From positions 1,317,501 to 1,381,500 of the forward strand of contig NZ_CP080649.1 of the NCBI RefSeq assembly GCF_019603315.1: a DNA stretch of 64,000 bases, in the 5' to 3' direction. Shown in pieces: positions 7,444 to 15,583 of this stretch. Position 1 is the stretch's first letter. Each line of letters begins with the position of its first letter. The DNA is from Ruficoccus sp. ZRK36. Its GTDB lineage: Bacteria > Verrucomicrobiota > Verrucomicrobiia > Opitutales > Cerasicoccaceae. Position numbers and translations under genes: made by a program. Below the pieces are notes generated by a model. The model was not told where the DNA came from and did not search any database. It saw only the letters and a list, made by a program, of their open reading frames with translations.

Positions 7444-8950
7444 CGGCGAAAAGCTCTTTGAGGCTTTTGCTGCCGGACTCGGTGGAGGAGTAGTCCAGGA
7501 GCTTTTCCTCGTAAGCATTGAGCACGGAGTCGGAGTACTTGATCAGGTCCACGCCTTCATTGTTACCGCGGGTTTCCAGCCGGTTCTTAAAGTCGCCCAG
7601 AGTGATGCGCTCCAGCGGGCGGGCTGGCTGGTAGCGGGAGGATTCTTCGCGGGAGCCGGTCTCGTTTTCAACCGGGCTGAGGTAGCCGATGTCTACCAGT
7701 TGGGTCAGACACTCGTTGAGGATGTTACCGGGCACGCGGATTTTGTCCGCCAGTTCATCGGCGCTGTAGGCTTTTTGGCACTCGTCGAAGCGACGGGAGA
7801 CCAGCAGCAGTGCGACGAGCGAAAGCGTTTCCCGGGTGCGCAGGCTGACGTTTTCCCACGCGCGCTGATTGGTCAGGTTATTGACGTTCTGGATGGCAAA
7901 GGAGAGCTGTCCGCCCAGCAGCAGAATGACCCAGAACAACCATAGCCCGAACAGGAAAATCGGCAGAAAGCTCACAACCCCCAGCAGGCTGCCCTGCCGG
8001 ATGACGAAGCCCACGTAGACAAAGCTCAGCCATTTGCTGGCATTGAGCAGGAGGGTGACGACCAATGCCCCGAGGAAAGCGGGCTTCCAGCGCACGTGGG
8101 TATTCGGGATAAAGCGGTTAAAGATGGCTACGAGGGCGACGACGCTGATGAAGGTCCACAGGGGCGCGAGCCACAGAAACGAGTCCTTGAAAAGGTAGCC
8201 GAGCGGGATGTGGTCGAACTGCTGGGCGATGCGCCCGTACACACCGAGGCTGACCGAGGTAAAGCCCAGGACTGTGCCGAGGCTGATTAACGTCCAGTAA
8301 AAGACGATCCGCTGGACGATGCTGCGGGCCTGCCTCACCCCCCATATCTGGTTAAAGGTTTTCTCGATCGTGGAGAGCAGTTGGACGCTGAGCCAGATCA
8401 GCACAAGCGAGCCGACCAAACCGAGTGAGCCCGAGCGCGCATTGCGCACCACGCCCTTGAGGAACTCCACCACGCGGGGGTCTACGGATACTTTTTCCGA
8501 GTCTCCGTCCTCCTGCTTGAGCGCGATTTCCTTTCCGTCGGCCTCGGGTTCATAGGCATCGAGCTCCAGACGTGCTGCCTGTTCGGCCGGGGGAGCTACG
8601 AAATAAATGAGCTTGGTCAGATTATCGACAATGACATCTTCGGCGTCGTCGCCTTTGAGGACAAAGCCCGAGACCATGATGACGATGGCCAACAGGGGGC
8701 CGATTGCGATCAGTGTATAGTAGCTGAGTGCGCCTGCCTGACTGGGGATGAGGTTCCGCAAGACACCTTCCCAGGTGATGGAGAGGACCCGCAGCACGGC
8801 AAAGCCCGAGCCACGGAGGCTCTTGTCGTCGACTTTCTCGGCCTGCCAGATCTCGTTCCCGATCAGGTGCGGGACGGAGACGATCCAGTCTTTCGCCTTA
8901 GTGAAAGCCTGGGCGAGGCGTGAGGGCTTCTGAGGCTTGTCGTTCGACAT
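7427..8950 (-). CDS. YihY/BrkB family inner-membrane protein
   Basis: 507-residue polytopic membrane protein of the YihY/virulence factor BrkB family. Members are often annotated as transporters, but their true role is unsettled. The family region spans residues ~50-320, with SQAGALSYYTLIAIGPLL at the first helix, a GSLGLVGSLVLIWLSVQLL helix and an FLPIFLFGLWLFWVILLLGG helix. A ~70-residue charged loop sits between helices 1 and 2. The C-terminal ~180 residues are soluble and include a winged-helix-like segment (YSADELADKIRVPGNILNECL), as in longer family members. The last residues (GGTR) and the stop are encoded inside repeat locus B, so the C-terminus was probably reshaped by the repeat. 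Confidence 0.88.
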   Translation of the reverse strand: MSNDKPQKPSRLAQAFTKAKDWIVSVPHLIGNEIWQAEKVDDKSLRGSGFAVLRVLSITWEGVLRNLIPSQAGALSYYTLIAIGPLLAIVIMVSGFVLKGDDAEDVIVDNLTKLIYFVAPPAEQAARLELDAYEPEADGKEIALKQEDGDSEKVSVDPRVVEFLKGVVRNARSGSLGLVGSLVLIWLSVQLLSTIEKTFNQIWGVRQARSIVQRIVFYWTLISLGTVLGFTSVSLGVYGRIAQQFDHIPLGYLFKDSFLWLAPLWTFISVVALVAIFNRFIPNTHVRWKPAFLGALVVTLLLNASKWLSFVYVGFVIRQGSLLGVVSFLPIFLFGLWLFWVILLLGGQLSFAIQNVNNLTNQRAWENVSLRTRETLSLVALLLVSRRFDECQKAYSADELADKIRVPGNILNECLTQLVDIGYLSPVENETGSREESSRYQPARPLERITLGDFKNRLETRGNNEGVDLIKYSDSVLNAYEEKLLDYSSTESGSKSLKELFAAGGTR

Positions 8951-8980
8951 CGGCAGGGCCTTTAAGGGCGTTAGCGCGGT

Positions 8981-9748
8981 TTAGAAGAAATTCATGATGG
9001 CCAGGGCGCCAAAGCTGGCGATCCCCAACGCTGCGAAGGCGACCATCGCGTACAGGTTCAGAGTGGCGGTACACACGTAGATCGAAAAAGATCCCAGCGC
9101 GACGGCGAGGCTCTGGGGAAGCTCGCCCCAAGACCAGAAAATATAGGTGAAAAATCCAAGCCCCAGCATGGCACGCACGCGCAGGAGCGGGAACACATCC
9201 GTGGCCGACAGGATGCAGCAGATGAAGAAAAATACATCCACCAGCCCTAGGATGAGCATCGGATACTCAAGCAGCAGGGCCCAGTCGCGTTCGCTGTATA
9301 TGAGCTGGACCGTATCCCAGTACGGATAAATGTCGGTAAAAACACAGAGTAACATCATCACGGCCAGAGCGGGCAGTGAGAGCGAGGCGGCTATGTTCAT
9401 GCGCTTTTGCCGGGCTCGGAGATAGCGTGTCTCCTTGGAGGTACCCTCGGCGGCGGCGAGCATATCATCGACGGTGACGGGGGGCGGCTCCTTGGCCGCA
9501 GAGGCAGGAGGGGGAGCGGACTGCGATGAGGTGTCGGTCCTGCGCAGTTGGATACGCTTTGCCTCCTTGTTCAGGATGGGGTGGAAGGCTTCGTTCTCGG
9601 ACAGGGGGAACCAGTCGTCTTGCCCCTCGTCGTAGTAGAGGGTTTGCGGGCTGGCGCGCCCGGCCTCAATCAGGTCTCCGAGACGCTCGAGGGTAAAGGG
9701 CCCCCGGGCTTCTTCAGAATCAACTTCCCTGATGTAATATTCCGCCAT
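8981..9748 (-). CDS. GYF_2-domain membrane protein
   Basis: 255 residues. The N-terminal ~65 residues match the GYF_2 (DUF4339) pattern: YYIREVDSEEARGPFTLERL, then an AGRASPQTLYYDEGQDDWFPL turn. This small domain is common on bacterial membrane proteins and thought to bind peptides. A disordered Pro/Ala/Ser linker (residues ~70-110) leads to four or five hydrophobic helices between about 118 and 255. The C-terminus is hydrophobic. The gene lies 30 bp upstream of yihY on the same strand, so the two probably form an operon. The function of the membrane part is unknown. Confidence 0.72.
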   Translation of the reverse strand: MAEYYIREVDSEEARGPFTLERLGDLIEAGRASPQTLYYDEGQDDWFPLSENEAFHPILNKEAKRIQLRRTDTSSQSAPPPASAAKEPPPVTVDDMLAAAEGTSKETRYLRARQKRMNIAASLSLPALAVMMLLCVFTDIYPYWDTVQLIYSERDWALLLEYPMLILGLVDVFFFICCILSATDVFPLLRVRAMLGLGFFTYIFWSWGELPQSLAVALGSFSIYVCTATLNLYAMVAFAALGIASFGALAIMNFF

Positions 9749-9854
9749 GCAGAGTTAGTGTTAAACCACGCATCTTATTGCTGGGCAAGATCAAAGCCAT
9801 GCGGGGACTCCCTATGCGCCCTCCGGGTTTTTCCTGAGATAGGGCGGTGTCGGG

Positions 9855-10520
9855 CTACCATTTGCCCATCCTTGTCGGGGCAGAGACGGCGTTGCCCAGT
9901 GTCCGCAGAAATAGCTCCCGGGGCCAGCAGGTCGCCCCAAAGCTGGCCAGGTAGCGCGTGGGCTGCTGGCAGTCGATGAGTTGAAACTCCCACTGCCGTA
10001 AACGCTCGACCAGCCCGACAAAGGCGACCTTGGAGGCATTGGGGACGCGGTGAAACATGCTCTCCCCAAAGAACGCGGCCCCGAGGCTGACTCCGTAGAG
10101 GCCGCCAGCCAGCTTCCCCTCGTGCCAGCACTCTACGCTGTGAGCGTAGCCGGCCGCATGCAGCTCATGGTAGGCTTTGATCATCTCGTCCACGATCCAG
10201 GTCCCGTCCTGACCGGGGCGGTTGGCATGAGCACAGCCGCGGATGACTTGCCCGAAGGCCTGGTCGAATGTGACCTCCCAGCAGTCTTTCTTCAGTTCCT
10301 TCTTCAGGGAGTGGGAGACCTTCAGCTCACGTGGCAGCAGCACAAAGCGCGGGTCAGGGCTCCACCACAGAATCGGCTCACCGGCATTGTACCACGGGAA
10401 AATGCCCCGGCTGTAGGCTTCGATGAGGCGCAGCACGGAGAGGTCCCCCCCGACGGCCAGGGGCGCGTCGGCGGGGGCATGTCGAGGATCGGGAAAAGCG
10501 TTTGTAAAACGCGGCTGCAT
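9855..10520 (-). CDS. aat: Leucyl/phenylalanyl-tRNA--protein transferase
   Basis: Transfers Leu or Phe from tRNA to N-terminal Arg/Lys of proteins, marking them for ClpAP under the N-end rule. The 221-residue length is normal. The family core is complete: LAVGGDLS, LIEAYSRGIFPWY, LWWSPDPRFVLLP (residues ~22-63), DGTWI, GYAHSVECW, GGLYGVSLGAAFFGESMF and CQQPTRYLASFGA. The gene is divergent from the small TPR gene, with 32 bp between starts. The 106 bp between this gene and the GYF_2 gene downstream hold no clear terminator. Confidence 0.96.
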   Translation of the reverse strand: MQPRFTNAFPDPRHAPADAPLAVGGDLSVLRLIEAYSRGIFPWYNAGEPILWWSPDPRFVLLPRELKVSHSLKKELKKDCWEVTFDQAFGQVIRGCAHANRPGQDGTWIVDEMIKAYHELHAAGYAHSVECWHEGKLAGGLYGVSLGAAFFGESMFHRVPNASKVAFVGLVERLRQWEFQLIDCQQPTRYLASFGATCWPRELFLRTLGNAVSAPTRMGKW

Positions 10521-10552
10521 GCGTCAATATACACTATTTCCAAGTTAAAGGT

Positions 10553-10930
10553 ATGCCGCAACAACAGAACGAACCCTCCCGTGACCCGATCTCTCTCGTC
10601 GAAGAAGCCACCTTTGATTTTACACTGGGAGACAATGACGAAGCCCTGCGCAAGCTGCGCCGGGCTGTCGATGAAGCACCCGAATGCTTCGAGGCCTGGC
10701 ACGCACTGACAGAGGTCCACGCCTCGCTGGAAGACTACGATCAGGCACTGGAGGCAGCCACTCGCGCCTTCGAGCTCAAGCCCGAGGACATCCACATCAA
10801 CACCAGCCTCTCCCGCATCTGGATGCACAAGGGGGATAAAAAAATGGCCGAGCATTTCGCCGCCAAAGCCCGCACCCTGGGCTGGAAGGACGAGCTGAAC
10901 TCGGACGGCGAAGACCCCGGATTGGCTTGA
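10553..10930 (+). CDS. Small tetratricopeptide-repeat protein
   Basis: 125 residues with about three TPR-type helix pairs at residues ~13-115 (for example LGDNDEALRKLRRAVDEAPE, CFEAWHALTEVHASLEDYDQ). TPR arrays mediate protein-protein contacts; there is no signal peptide, so it is likely cytoplasmic. The gene sits 74 bp upstream of accA on the same strand and may be cotranscribed with it. A similar TPR-then-accA order would be worth checking in relatives. No enzymatic motif is visible. Confidence 0.82.
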   Translation: MPQQQNEPSRDPISLVEEATFDFTLGDNDEALRKLRRAVDEAPECFEAWHALTEVHASLEDYDQALEAATRAFELKPEDIHINTSLSRIWMHKGDKKMAEHFAAKARTLGWKDELNSDGEDPGLA

Positions 10931-11004
10931 TTTTTGTGTTTTAAAAACGCCCATTTCCTTTTCAGAATCATCCTTAAGCGTAAAGAAGCGCTCCTTTCTG
11001 CCTT

Positions 11005-11970
11005 ATGAGTAAAGCCACTTTCACCCTGGACTTTGAAAAACCGATCCAGCTCCTCCGCGATCAGCTGGAGGAACTGCGTAAAAGCTCGACGGAGAGCCAG
11101 ATGGACGTCTCGGCAGAGATCCGCGCCATTGAGGATAAAATCACCGAGACCAAGAAGCGCATCCATGCAGAGCTGACGCCCTGGCAGAAGGTCCAGCTCG
11201 CCCGCCATCCGCAGCGGCCCTACTCGCTGGACTACATCGGCCTGCTGTTTGAGGACTTTCAGGAGCTGCATGGGGACCGGCAGTTCCGCGACGACCGCGC
11301 GATCGTAGGTGGCACCGCCACCTTTGAGGGGCGCCCGGTAATGGTCATCGGCCAGCAAAAGGGCCGCACGACCAAGGAGAATCTCGCCCGTAACTTTGGC
11401 TGCCCGAATCCCGAAGGCTACCGCAAGGCCCTCCGCCTGATGAAGATGGCCGAAAAGTTTGGCATGCCCGTGTTCTGCCTGATCGACACCCCCGGAGCCT
11501 ATCCGGGTGTCGGCGCTGAGGAGCGGCATGTGGCCGAAGCTATCGCCGTAAACATCCGCGAAATGAGCAACCTGCGGGTGCCGATCATCGCCACCGTTAT
11601 CGGTGAGGGTGGCTCTGGCGGCGCGCTCGGTATCGCTGTGGCGGACCGCGTACTTATCCTCCAGAACGCCTACTACTCTGTTATTTCGCCCGAAGGCTGT
11701 GCGGCTATCCTCTGGAAGGACCGCTCCCACTCGGCCCGTGCGGCCGAAGCACTCAAGATCACGGCGGATAAGCTCCTGGAGCTCGGCATCGTGGACGAGA
11801 TCGTCGAAGAACCGCTCGGCGGTGCTCATACGGATCCGGCATCTGCCGGCGAGAGCCTGCGTGCTGTGTTGGCCCGCCAGCTTGAGGAGGTCAGCGGTCT
11901 GTCGATGGACAAGATGCTCGACGGCCGCTACGGCAAGTTCCGCAAGATGGGCGTCTTCCAGGAAGCCTAA
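11005..11970 (+). CDS. accA: Acetyl-CoA carboxylase carboxyltransferase subunit alpha
   Basis: Alpha half of the carboxyltransferase that moves CO2 from carboxybiotin to acetyl-CoA, the committed step of fatty-acid synthesis. It pairs with AccD, which is not in the window. The 321-residue length fits the family. Recognisable segments: LDFEKPIQLLRDQLEEL at the N-terminus, LARHPQRPYSLDYI, GDRQFRDDRAIVGG, PVMVIGQQKGR, FCLIDTPGAYPGVGAEERH near residues 165-185, GEGGSGGALGI and SPEGCAAILWKD. Repeat locus C starts 12 bp after the TAA stop. Confidence 0.97.
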   Translation: MSKATFTLDFEKPIQLLRDQLEELRKSSTESQMDVSAEIRAIEDKITETKKRIHAELTPWQKVQLARHPQRPYSLDYIGLLFEDFQELHGDRQFRDDRAIVGGTATFEGRPVMVIGQQKGRTTKENLARNFGCPNPEGYRKALRLMKMAEKFGMPVFCLIDTPGAYPGVGAEERHVAEAIAVNIREMSNLRVPIIATVIGEGGSGGALGIAVADRVLILQNAYYSVISPEGCAAILWKDRSHSARAAEALKITADKLLELGIVDEIVEEPLGGAHTDPASAGESLRAVLARQLEEVSGLSMDKMLDGRYGKFRKMGVFQEA

Positions 11971-11982
11971 AGCCAGACTCCA

Positions 11983-12311
11983 CCAGGACAAAGTCCTGGA
12001 CCTGTGATGCTTACGCATCACTGATGCCTCCGCCAACGCGGAGGCATGGCCGGGTTACACCCGGTGGTACTCCTTCTGAAGGAGCATGGGCAACGGTAGT
12101 TGATGCCGATGCACACGAACTCCTCTTACCCAGCTGATGGCGCACGGGGCAGCGAACGCAGTGAGCGATGGGGCGGAGCCCCATGATTGTCCAGTGCGGT
12201 CACGCACGGGCGGAGTCCCATGAGTGTCGAGCGCGGTCACGCACCTCCCCAAATGCCAGCAGGTGTAACCTGTGGGGTAGGCACGCAGTGCCGTAGGGGC
12301 GAAGCCCCTCA
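11983..12311. repeat. Hairpin mosaic locus C with a 37-bp tandem duplication
   Basis: Fills the gap between convergent accA and the IPT lipoprotein gene. Perfect hairpins: CCAGGAC-AAA-GTCCTGG (11983-11999), GTGATGC-TTAC-GCATCAC (12004-12021), ATGCCTCCGC-CAAC-GCGGAGGCAT (12024-12047), CCGGGT-TAC-ACCCGG (12050-12064), CTCCTT-CTG-AAGGAG (12070-12084), CAGGT-GTA-ACCTG (12260-12272) and GGGGC-GAA-GCCCC (12296-12308). Two adjacent 37-bp copies (12171-12207 and 12208-12244) start GGGCGGAG and end GGTCACGCAC, with a few mismatches. The stretch 12141-12183 is the inverted counterpart of 54283-54322 at locus F. The part at 12088-12125 matches loci B and G. Confidence 0.87.
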
Positions 12312-12337
12312 ATCGGATCAAACGTCGAGCGTTTGTG

Positions 12338-13333
12338 TTATTCGATCTCGATGACTTCCTGCTGCTCGTCAACAATGACGGGGCCATCGGCACCGGCAGG
12401 CTCGATGATGTCCACCGAGGTGCTTTCGATCACTGCGCCGAGCACGTTGACCGGGATCTTTGCCTCGGAGAAGCCAGGAGCGGAAATGTAGAGCATACCG
12501 GAGCCGGGCATACCGCCCTCGATCGGGATGCTGACGGTCTTGGCCCCGGCGGGGATTGCGACCTCAGGCATGATCACGCTCTCGGGCACATCGGTGGTGA
12601 CTTCGATCGGCAGGCCACCCTGCGGGGCAGCGAAGCCGATACCGACGACGATGACGGCCTTCTGGCCGGTGGAGAGGGAGAGATTGTTGCGGCTGACAGT
12701 CAGCAGGGCCGGGTCGACCTGGAAGTTACCGACCGGCATCAGGCCGGTGCCACTGGCGAGCTCGACGCGGTAGGAGTCACCGGCGGGCAGCGGCGGAACG
12801 ATAAAGCTCAGGGCGGTGGGGGAGTAGTAGGTCGTGTCTGCTTCGAAGCCGCCGATCACGATTTTGTCGAACTTGCTGAAGCCGCGGCCAACGACCGGGA
12901 TGCTGGAGCCGACCGGACCACGGTAGGCCTCAAGCGTGATGACGTAGCGATTGGTCAGGGCGAGGGTGTAGACCTTGCCGCTTTGGACCTGCTTGTCCTT
13001 GATGTCGCCCTTGAAGTCCGTCTGGTAGTCCAGGATAAAATAGTAGCGGGCCGCATTGCGGTTCTCCGGCATGGGGTAGTTGTACTTGTAAATACCCTGG
13101 CCAACCTCGCTGCCGGTCATGGGACGGGCTTCGCCGTCGATGACCACGTAGGGCTTGAAGCTCTTTTTGATCAGCGAGTTGTCCATGTTTTCGACGGACA
13201 TGCTAATCTCGTAAATACCCGACGGGTTTTGCGGGACCGGATTGCTGGTCAGGTTCGTGATGGTCGGGCCACACCCGACGAGGAACGCCGCAAGTGAGAG
13301 CAGCGGGAGGAAAAGAAACTTTGCCTTGCTCAT
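12338..13333 (-). CDS. Secreted lipoprotein with IPT/TIG-like Ig domain
   Basis: 331-residue exported protein. MSKAKFLFLPLLSLAAFLVGC is a lipoprotein signal with lipobox LVGC, cysteine at residue 21. The mature part is beta-rich. A central segment (YVITLEAYRGPVGSSIPVVG, then FSKFDKIVIGGFEADTTYYS and LSFIVPPLPAG) is typical of IPT/TIG immunoglobulin-like folds. A final beta domain follows, with an acidic tail ending EIE. The function is unknown, probably cell-surface or periplasmic binding. I use the start at 13333; an upstream in-frame start at 13378 would break the signal peptide. Divergent from hemW with 29 bp between starts. A hairpin GGGGC-loop-GCCCC lies 29 bp after the stop. Confidence 0.78.
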   Translation of the reverse strand: MSKAKFLFLPLLSLAAFLVGCGPTITNLTSNPVPQNPSGIYEISMSVENMDNSLIKKSFKPYVVIDGEARPMTGSEVGQGIYKYNYPMPENRNAARYYFILDYQTDFKGDIKDKQVQSGKVYTLALTNRYVITLEAYRGPVGSSIPVVGRGFSKFDKIVIGGFEADTTYYSPTALSFIVPPLPAGDSYRVELASGTGLMPVGNFQVDPALLTVSRNNLSLSTGQKAVIVVGIGFAAPQGGLPIEVTTDVPESVIMPEVAIPAGAKTVSIPIEGGMPGSGMLYISAPGFSEAKIPVNVLGAVIESTSVDIIEPAGADGPVIVDEQQEVIEIE

Positions 13334-13362
13334 GGAGAAGCGCTTAGCCAATAGAGCTTTTT

Positions 13363-14526
13363 GTGAGCCTGCAAGCAAAACCCTCGGGTCCTTTAACGCC
13401 CCTCGGCCTCTACGTCCACGTGCCTTTTTGCGCGCGGGCCTGTGATTTTTGTGCCTTTTATCAAGAGGCGCCTCGGCGTGGAGATATCGACCGCTACCTC
13501 GAAGGCGTGGCCAGTGAAGCCGCTGCCATGCTAACCGGACGCCCGGTCGAAACGATTTTCTGGGGCGGAGGTACGCCCGGCCTTCTCCCGGCGGAGGATC
13601 TGCGGCGGCTGGGGGAGACGCTGCTCAAGCAACTGCCGGGGCCGCCCAGGGAGTGGTCGGTTGAGATGGCCCCCTCCGCCGTCAAGCCCGACAAGGCCGC
13701 AGCCCTGCGCGAGATCGGTGTCAACCGCATCTCCATGGGCGTGCAGAGTTTTGACGACGCCCTGCTGGACAAGCTCGGACGCCAACACCGCGCTAACCAG
13801 ATATACCGGGCCTGGGAAACGCTGCGCGAGGCGGGCTTTGACAATATCAACCTCGACCTGATGTTTGCGCTGCCGGGCCAGAGCCGCGAGCAGTGGCTGG
13901 CGGACCTGAACGAGGCGATCCGGCTCGCCCCAGAGCACATCTCGACCTATTGCCTGACCTTTGAGGAGGACACCGCACTGTGGGTCAAGCTCTCCGAGGG
14001 CAAACTCCGGCGCGATGTGCCTCAAGAGGCCGAGCTTTACCAGCTTAGCTGGGAAACACTGGAGGCCGCCGGCTACGCCCAGTACGAGGTGTCGAACTTC
14101 GCCCGCCCCGGCCACGCCTGTATCCATAATTTAAATACGTGGAAAATGACCGAGTGGGTCGGCCTGGGCCCGTCTGCAGCCTCGCAGCTCGGCGGGCGAC
14201 GCTTCGCGAATGTCGCCAACCTCGACCAGTGGCTGGCCGGCATCGAAAAGGGCCTCCCTGCGCGTGTAGATGAGGTAGACTTAACGCCCTCCATTCTGGC
14301 TACCGATACGCTGATCTTTGGGCTGCGCATGAACGCCGGGGTAGACCTCGCCAAGCTCGAAGCCGACTGGCCGGATATTGACCTGTCAGCCGTTCGCCCC
14401 TGGGCACAGACGCTCGTGGCCGAGGGGCTAGCTCTGCTGGAAGGGAACTCTCTCCGCCTCACCCCCGAGGGCCGCCTGCTGGCTGACCGTGTCGGCGCGG
14501 ATGCCCTGGAGTTGCTGGAGGAGTAA
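13363..14526 (+). CDS. hemW: Radical SAM heme chaperone HemW (coproporphyrinogen oxidase-like)
   Basis: 387 residues with the radical-SAM motif CARACDFC: Cys23, Cys27 and Cys30 in the CxxxCxxC spacing, then GGGTPGLLP. The HemN C-terminal domain is suggested by the segment around SILATDTLIFGLRMNAGVDL near residue 315. Short HemN-like proteins of this size are generally HemW, which inserts heme into target proteins, rather than the oxygen-independent coproporphyrinogen oxidase itself. The start is GTG, divergent from the lipoprotein gene. Repeat locus D begins 8 bp after the TAA stop. Confidence 0.87.
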   Translation: MSLQAKPSGPLTPLGLYVHVPFCARACDFCAFYQEAPRRGDIDRYLEGVASEAAAMLTGRPVETIFWGGGTPGLLPAEDLRRLGETLLKQLPGPPREWSVEMAPSAVKPDKAAALREIGVNRISMGVQSFDDALLDKLGRQHRANQIYRAWETLREAGFDNINLDLMFALPGQSREQWLADLNEAIRLAPEHISTYCLTFEEDTALWVKLSEGKLRRDVPQEAELYQLSWETLEAAGYAQYEVSNFARPGHACIHNLNTWKMTEWVGLGPSAASQLGGRRFANVANLDQWLAGIEKGLPARVDEVDLTPSILATDTLIFGLRMNAGVDLAKLEADWPDIDLSAVRPWAQTLVAEGLALLEGNSLRLTPEGRLLADRVGADALELLEE

Positions 14527-14534
14527 GAAGGACG

Positions 14535-14736
14535 CTGGGGGCTTCACGCCCCCAGACCCCGCGGCAGGCAAAGCCTGCACTTTCGGTTCAGTGCCCGAGC
14601 TTCGCTCAAGCACTGAACCGCTATTGAAGTCTCTCCTGACGCGACCCGCCCAAAGGGCTGCATGTGCCTTCAGTAAACGCCAACGTAATGCGCGGCATCG
14701 AAAGTGCAGGATACATGCTGGTCCAGTGGGACCAGC
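14535..14736. repeat. Hairpin mosaic locus D, with 12-bp terminal inverted repeats
   Basis: Between convergent hemW and the response regulator gene. Hairpins: CTGGGGGC-loop-GCCCCCAG (14535-14555), GCAGGC-AAA-GCCTGC (14564-14578), GGTTCAGTGC...GCACTGAACC (14585-14619, with inner GAGC-TTC-GCTC) and GCTGGTCC-AGTG-GGACCAGC (14717-14736). CCTGCACTTTCG (14574-14585) and CGAAAGTGCAGG (14699-14710) are exact inverted copies and bound a 137-bp unit, like the ends of a small mobile element. The second and third hairpins recur at locus E with compensatory changes. Confidence 0.85.
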
Positions 14737-14746
14737 TGAGCCCTGA

Positions 14747-15394
14747 CTACTCAAAGGTGGTGCTGCTGATGAGGCCGTTTTCGATGGCGTAGCGGGTGAG
14801 GCCGACAGCGTCGTGGATGTCGAGCTTGCGCATGATGTTGTTGCGGTGGGTCTCGGCAGTCTTGACGCTGATGTGCAGCTTGTCGGCGATCTCCTTGTTG
14901 GAGTTGCTCTCGGCGATCAGCTGCAGGATCTCCTTTTCGCGGCCGCTGAGCCCTGCCATGGAGTCGGCCTGGTCAGGGTTGAGCATGATGTGCTTGAGCA
15001 TGCTGGAGACATTCGGGCTGTAGAAGGTCTGGCCGTTGGCGACCATATCGATGGCTTTTTCCAGCACTTCGAGCCCCTCTGACTTCTGCACGAGCCCATC
15101 GGCACCGGCCTCGATCATTTCTTTAACGATGCGGCGGTTGGGGAACGCTGAAAAGCCCAGTACGAGGATGTCCGGGTTGTCGCGCTTGAGGCGGCGCAGG
15201 ATCTCGACGCCGTTGAGGCCGGGCAGGAAAACGTCGAGAATCACCAGCTCGGGTTGCAGGCGTTCATACGCCTTCCAGCCCTCCTGCCCGTCACCACAGG
15301 CTTCTGTGAGCTCAAGGGCGGGGTAATCTTGGAGGAGGCGGCAGATGAACTCTCGGAGGACGACCTGATCCTCGATGACCAAAACTTTCTTCAT
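14747..15394 (-). CDS. NarL/FixJ-type response regulator
   Basis: 215 residues: an N-terminal receiver domain (1-120) with acidic pocket residues near Asp9, phospho-acceptor Asp54 (VILDVFLPG) and the conserved lysine at about 104 (LVQKSEG), then a LuxR-type helix-turn-helix at ~145-205 (LSGREKEILQLIAES, NKEIADKLHISVKTAETHRNN). It should bind DNA as a dimer on phosphorylation. No sensor kinase is adjacent, so it is an orphan here. It is transcribed alone towards repeat locus D. Confidence 0.92.
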   Translation of the reverse strand: MKKVLVIEDQVVLREFICRLLQDYPALELTEACGDGQEGWKAYERLQPELVILDVFLPGLNGVEILRRLKRDNPDILVLGFSAFPNRRIVKEMIEAGADGLVQKSEGLEVLEKAIDMVANGQTFYSPNVSSMLKHIMLNPDQADSMAGLSGREKEILQLIAESNSNKEIADKLHISVKTAETHRNNIMRKLDIHDAVGLTRYAIENGLISSTTFE

Positions 15395-15523
15395 AGCTAC
15401 AGGAGAATAGGGGGCAAGAGACCCGATTTTGAGCTTATGATGATCTGCTCAATTGTAAACTGCGAATTCATGATTTGTTCAGGGGTGGCTCTTGCGCTTG
15501 GCAGCACTCAAGGGCTTTGGCGC
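15395..15523. other. Upstream region of the response regulator gene
   Basis: 129 bp between the response regulator start and the transaldolase terminator. It should hold the promoter of the regulator gene. I see no convincing -35/-10 pair, operator palindrome or RNA. Confidence 0.5.
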
Positions 15524-15555
15524 AAAAAAGCCCGCAGCTTTTAGGGCTGCGGGCT
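15524..15555 (-). terminator. Intrinsic terminator of the transaldolase transcript
   Basis: Stem AGCCCGCAGC / GCTGCGGGCT (15529-15538 and 15546-15555) with a 7-nt loop. On the minus strand it is followed by a run of six U. It lies 28 bp past the transaldolase stop. Confidence 0.88.
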
Positions 15556-15583
15556 AGTGTAAAAAAGCGCTGTTTGCCTGAGC

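Noticed and set aside
12141-12244. Possible CRISPR array in locus C
   Set aside because: Only two near-identical 37-bp units directly adjacent to each other, no unique spacers, no cas genes.
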